Below, one piece after another: positions 60,101 through 64,000 of a DNA stretch of 64,000 bases (position 1 is its first letter; every line of letters begins with the position of its first letter). The notes below the pieces were generated by a model that was not told the DNA's origin, did not search any database, and saw only the letters and a list, made by a program, of their open reading frames with translations. Origin of the DNA: Rotaria socialis (lineage: Eukaryota; Rotifera; Eurotatoria; Philodinida; Philodinidae); the NCBI GenBank assembly GCA_905331475.1, contig CAJNYU010003539.1, positions 481 to 64,480 on the forward strand, in the 5' to 3' direction. The position numbers were made by a program, and so were the translations under genes.

Positions 60101-63100
60101 AACGACAGATTTAATCTTTACAACCTCGATATTTTCTTGAAGGAAGCATTGAGAAATTTCAAATCTTTGACAACGCTTGCTCTAGTTATCTAAATGTGAC
60201 TATCTCAAATGTGTCAAAAAGTTTTTGATGAGCTATTATTTAAAAAACAATATCGTAAAGAAGTTTCTGAATTTCTATTTCCTCGACAAGCTCAAAAAAT
60301 ATTCTATTTCTACTGATCAGATGTGAGATACCTATGATAATACCTGGAAGAGCAATTGTAAAATAAATGCTCCATGTTTTCTATCCTATACATATATCGC
60401 AGTGTTCTGATAAATTCCTAGGGGGACGTCCTTTGCAAATATTTTTTCGTTGAAATCCTGACAAGCGCTGCGATGTATGAACAATAAATGTTGTTACTTT
60501 TTGAAAACAAATGAAAGGCAAAAAAATATTCTTTTAGGTGATGAAACGAACACCATCGAATATAATTATGATCATCGATATATGGTTGAACCAATGCAAA
60601 GAAGCCAATCTGAAGCATCACCAATTACATCATCATCTCAATATGGTCCATTAACGACAAATGAAAAGTTTGTATTTTAAAATATTCCTGTTTTTCTTTT
60701 AATATTAATTCATTTCGGTTGAGTAGTCAACGATATTCAACGAATAATTATTCACCAACATGTTCATCACGTACAGGTGGTTCTAATTTAATTCGTCAAG
60801 ATTCTTACATAACAGCTGTCAGATCGGCTCACCAAAATGAACACGGAGATTTTGGTAAGATGAAAATTCATGATATCTATAATTTGATTTATGGAATGAT
60901 AATTCTCTAGTTAATTTGCATGCTTTGGGACAGCTTGATTTTTCCTTCAGCCCCGAAACACCTATTCTTCGACGCAAAGGTTTCATACTGATTTTTCTTA
61001 ATGTAGTACATGTTTAATAGTAAAATATTTACTTTTAAAATAGTATTTCAATATGGAAGAACACCAGAAACATCAGAACAACAATTAAAACAACGTCGAA
61101 CATCATATTTAATTGCAACCGATCAAAGAATACGAACAAATCGAGACGATTTTGTTCCGTCGGATGTGATTAAAATGAATAAAAATGAAAATTATTCTTA
61201 TGATACGCATCATGAACAACAACAACAACAAAAGTCAAGGTTAAAGAGTTTATTTTTTATTTGAAAGAAAAACATAAAATTAATTTTGTTAATGTTAGAA
61301 ATACATCTCATCATCAAATACAAGCAATAAAAAAGCTGAAGAATTTTTTCGGTGAAGCAGTAAGGGAACATAATTGATAAATTTTTTGAAAAATTCTCAA
61401 TGAATTTAGACTCCAGAAGTAACGCATGCACTTGATCATCGTTCATTATTATCTTCTCCACTATCATCAATGAATCAATCAAAATCTGCTTCTTATTTTG
61501 ATAATTCAACAACGAATCAACGAGAATCAATATCATTAACAACAATGACTGATAATTTAGAAGCATCAAAAGAAGGAATACTCTATTGTAAAACTGTATT
61601 GAAAGAAGGTCATCGTGCAGCTGATCGTTCATGGCGTGGAGCTTGGGCTGTACTTAGACGTGGAACTTTATTTCTTGGCAAAGAAAAAAAACATGGACTA
61701 TTAATTCCACTTTCATGTGATTCATTTCCAATTAGTCTTCTAAATGCTGATGTTGAATTAGCAAGTGATTATATTAAAAAACCACGAGTTTTCAAATTAA
61801 TAACATCAAATCAAAGTGAATATTTATTTCAAGCACCAGATTTACAATCTTTAACAGAGTGGTTAGACGCTATCAAGGAAAACTGTATTTTTTCGCAATC
61901 AGAACAAGATAATCAACAATTAATTATTGATAACAAAGGAAAATTTCAAAGAATCAGTACAAATTCATTACCGCCCATTGCACCTACTAAAAATTATGCT
62001 AATAGTGAACAAGAGTAAGTAGAATATATATATATATGTTGGAGGGGAAATTAAAATCCAGGGCAATTTAAAATTCCCCTAGGGGAAATTAAAATTTTTT
62101 TTATTTTTTAAATAATTTTCGATTTTTCTGAAATAGGTAAAAATGAATATTTATCTTGAGGTCTAGACAGGAATGTTTGTACGAACGTCCATCATCTCTG
62201 TGGGTGTAGCTGTACAAATTCAGTTTGAATGCACAATATAAGTGCGGGTGAGGGTGAGGGTGAGGGTGAGAGTTTGATTAGTACGGACTCACATCCTTCC
62301 ACACTCACACCCACACTCACACCCACACCCACACCCACCCCAAAGTTTGAGACTTTGCTTAATTATTTAAATATCAATCTTGATCAATGTTGCACCACTG
62401 CTAATTAAGATTATTTTGAAGATTTTTATGTAAGAACAGTATGCCACAGATTTATGTGAAATTTGAAAATTGAATAGAATTATGCCAACACATCCTGATA
62501 CATACAAACAAAACAAAAGATCACCTAAATTTGCTTTTGAAAATTAGTTGAATAAATGAACTGAATTTTTAACGTTTGATTTTATTGAATAACTAAATCA
62601 GTCTCCCAAAAGATATTTAAGAACCGAAAGAAGCGAGAGAACAGAACTCAGATGTTTATAGAGTTGAATTGGTATTGATAAGTATTTAAAAAAGACAATT
62701 TTTCCGTGGTTCTATGAAGAATCTTATGTGACTATAAAATAATCTATCACCGAATTTGATTCAACGTTGAATAGAAAAAAAAGTGATTTCTGCTTAAATA
62801 TATTGTCTTTCATTAGAAACGCTTAGACAAATGCTAGATAGTATAATAGAGTAAGTTAGTCGAAAAATGCATAATTATTCTTGACATATTTTTTGTGAAC
62901 AATTGAATCCATGATTAATAATTTTTTAATTTCTTTTTAATTTCTTTTTGAAATATAGAAAAATAACTGTTAAGATAAAATTTAATTTAGTTTAAGATGT
63001 CAAACTGAAGAACAAAGCAAATCAAGTCCATCGAATGGGCGAAAATCCAAGAGTTCTCTTCGAAGTCCGTCAATAAAGCGTTCGCCAAGCCTTCGTCGTT

Positions 63101-64000
63101 CTCGAAAATCTCAAAAATCTTCTATACCTCAACCAACTCAAACAATATCATCATTAAACAATTTAACTTCACCATCGAATGCTTCTCCTCGTCATTGGTT
63201 TGTTAAATCTATTGTAAAAAAGGGTCTTCGAACATTAAAATCGTCGTCATCGTTATTAACAAATCAAATGAGTGGACAAATTTATGACGAAAGTAGTGGA
63301 GAATCATTATCATCAACAACAGGTGCTTCTACACTTTCACATGGAATAAACTTTAGTATTGAATTAGAAGAATGTGAATCATCATCAGTATCACGTTATA
63401 TTCCTATTGTTGTCGAAATTTTAACACGCCTTGTTGAACTTCGCGGAATTAGTTGTCAAGGAATTTATAGACATGCTGGAGGTTTAACAGCTGTCAACTG
63501 GCTTGTTCATGAGTTAGATAAAGGTGCCGAAAATGTTGAATTTAATTCAGAAAAATGGTATGATGTTAAAGCTGTTGCATCAACATTGAAAACGTTTTTT
63601 GCTAAATTACCTGATTCACTTCTATCATCAAGTTTGTTTTGCTTTTTTATTTTGAAAACAGAAATTTTTTTATTGGAATTCTTTCTTTTATTCCTTCTGT
63701 AGAGATGAGTAGTCTATGTGTTGAAGCAAGTCGAATTGAAAATCATTGTGATCGTTTACTTGAACTAAAACGACTAGCTGTTCAATTAGATGATTATCGA
63801 TTTGAAACATTGAAATATTTATGTGCTCACTTTAGAAGAGTTGCTTCCAAATGTCATATTAATAAGGTTTGCAATTTTTTACACAATTATTTATCATTGC
63901 TTGTTCTTATAATAGATTGATGCAAGAAATTTAGCAATTATCTTTGGACCAACATTAATTTGGAATTCAAAAGCATCATTACAATCAAATCTTGTTGATA
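57199..64000 (+). CDS. ARHGAP21: ARHGAP21/23-like Rho GTPase-activating protein (PDZ-PH-RhoGAP), 3' truncated by window
   Basis: Fourteen exons: 57199-57324, 57604-57796, 57956-58160, 58227-58281, 58365-59277, 60538-60667, 60724-60854, 60911-60979, 61044-61239, 61299-61359, 61410-62014, 62991-63631, 63703-63866, 63916 to the edge; 1191 residues in frame. The PDZ begins [14 protein letters not shown] and ends [30 protein letters not shown], with VVPKPDD after it. The PH domain (about 744-850) includes [20 protein letters not shown] and [17 protein letters not shown]. The RhoGAP domain starts near residue 1015, with the arginine-finger loop GIYRHAGG (about 1053), then LPDSLLSS and the [12 protein letters not shown] helix. 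This is the order of ARHGAP21/23, Golgi- and junction-associated GAPs for Cdc42/RhoA. The start is the first ATG in the frame; the exon is also open upstream to a possible acceptor at 57178, so a short N-terminal exon may be missing. Residues 43-115 form a Gln/Ser-rich insertion in the PDZ. Confidence 0.88.
57885..57911. repeat. (GAAA)n microsatellite in a RhoGAP intron
   Basis: About six GAAA units in the intron between the second and third exons. Confidence 0.9.
59278..60537 (+). other. 1.26-kb intron of the RhoGAP
   Basis: Joins exons in phase 1 (AGA G|GT GAT). AT-rich, with no exon, repeat array or element terminus recognised. Confidence 0.55.
62015..62990 (+). other. 976-bp intron of the RhoGAP carrying G-rich/C-rich repeats
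   Basis: Starts GTAAGT and ends TTTAG. Near its 5' end a 14-bp sequence GGGGAAATTAAAAT occurs twice (62044 and 62082) around a perfect palindrome TTCCCCTAGGGGAA (62074-62087). About 150 bp further is the telomere-like repeat pair. These may mark an insertion. Confidence 0.6.
62241..62341. repeat. inverted G-rich and C-rich telomere-like repeats
   Basis: A G-rich array of GGGTGA units (62245-62270) is followed after about 25 bp by a C-rich array of CACACC/CACTCACACC units (62299-62341). The complement of the latter contains GGTGTGGGTGTGGG, that is TGTGGG-type repeats. The two arrays are partly complementary and could fold into a hairpin, or the G strand into a G-quadruplex. Confidence 0.75.

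Noticed and set aside
1-64000. tRNA, rRNA, spliced-leader RNA and CRISPR arrays
   Set aside because: Scanned by eye for T-loop-like motifs, conserved rRNA stretches, splice-leader-like sequence and regularly spaced direct repeats with unique spacers; none was convincing. A covariance-model search would be needed to exclude small RNA genes.

Overview
This is eukaryotic genomic DNA from a small metazoan. It is AT-rich, most genes are split by short introns (about 50-80 nt, GT...AG), there are no operons, and G-protein regulators of animal type are present. Intronless, bacterial- or fungal-type enzymes (a phosphonatase, a sugar porter, a GT28-like glycosyltransferase) sit between the animal genes, and there are TGTGGG-like repeats. 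Together these point to a bdelloid rotifer. That assignment is inference; no marker gene in the window proves it.

Layout. 1-3.6 kb: an unusable left end with a poly-G/N/poly-C assembly scar at 1268-1388, then the C-terminal half of an INPP5F/SAC2-type phosphoinositide phosphatase (+) whose catalytic half is missing. 3.6-9.7 kb: gene-poor, dominated by a large imperfect palindrome (4712-6390). 9.7-12.7 kb: a secreted beta-propeller-like protein (+) with a 1.8-kb first intron. 14.1-14.4 kb: a single-exon LC8 dynein-light-chain-like protein with a signal peptide (+). 14.6-23.0 kb: a 22-exon ARHGEF17-like RhoGEF (-); all exon phases close to give 1594 codons. 23-27 kb: repeats, including a CTGCCCTG-rich foldback element. 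27.0-28.9 kb: a tail-anchored disordered protein of unknown function (+).

30.7-54 kb has a more accessory character: an intronless sugar porter (-), a foldback transposon with inverted repeats, 14-15-bp subterminal arrays and a GC-rich core (33.9-35.0 kb), a two-exon UDP-sugar glycosyltransferase (-), a SnoaL/NTF2-like protein (+), an unknown basic helical protein (-), a secreted large-form purple acid phosphatase (-) and an intronless bacterial-type phosphonoacetaldehyde hydrolase (+). 57.2-64 kb: an ARHGAP21/23-type RhoGAP (PDZ, PH, RhoGAP; +) that runs off the right edge.

Functional themes: membrane/phosphoinositide and Rho signalling at the two ends (SAC2, RhoGEF, RhoGAP), and nutrient uptake and metabolism in the middle (sugar transport, glycosylation, phosphate-ester and C-P bond hydrolysis). 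No tRNA, rRNA, CRISPR array or bacterial regulatory element was recognised. Exon boundaries were placed by hand from GT/AG sites, reading-frame closure and family resemblance, so individual junctions may shift by a few bases.
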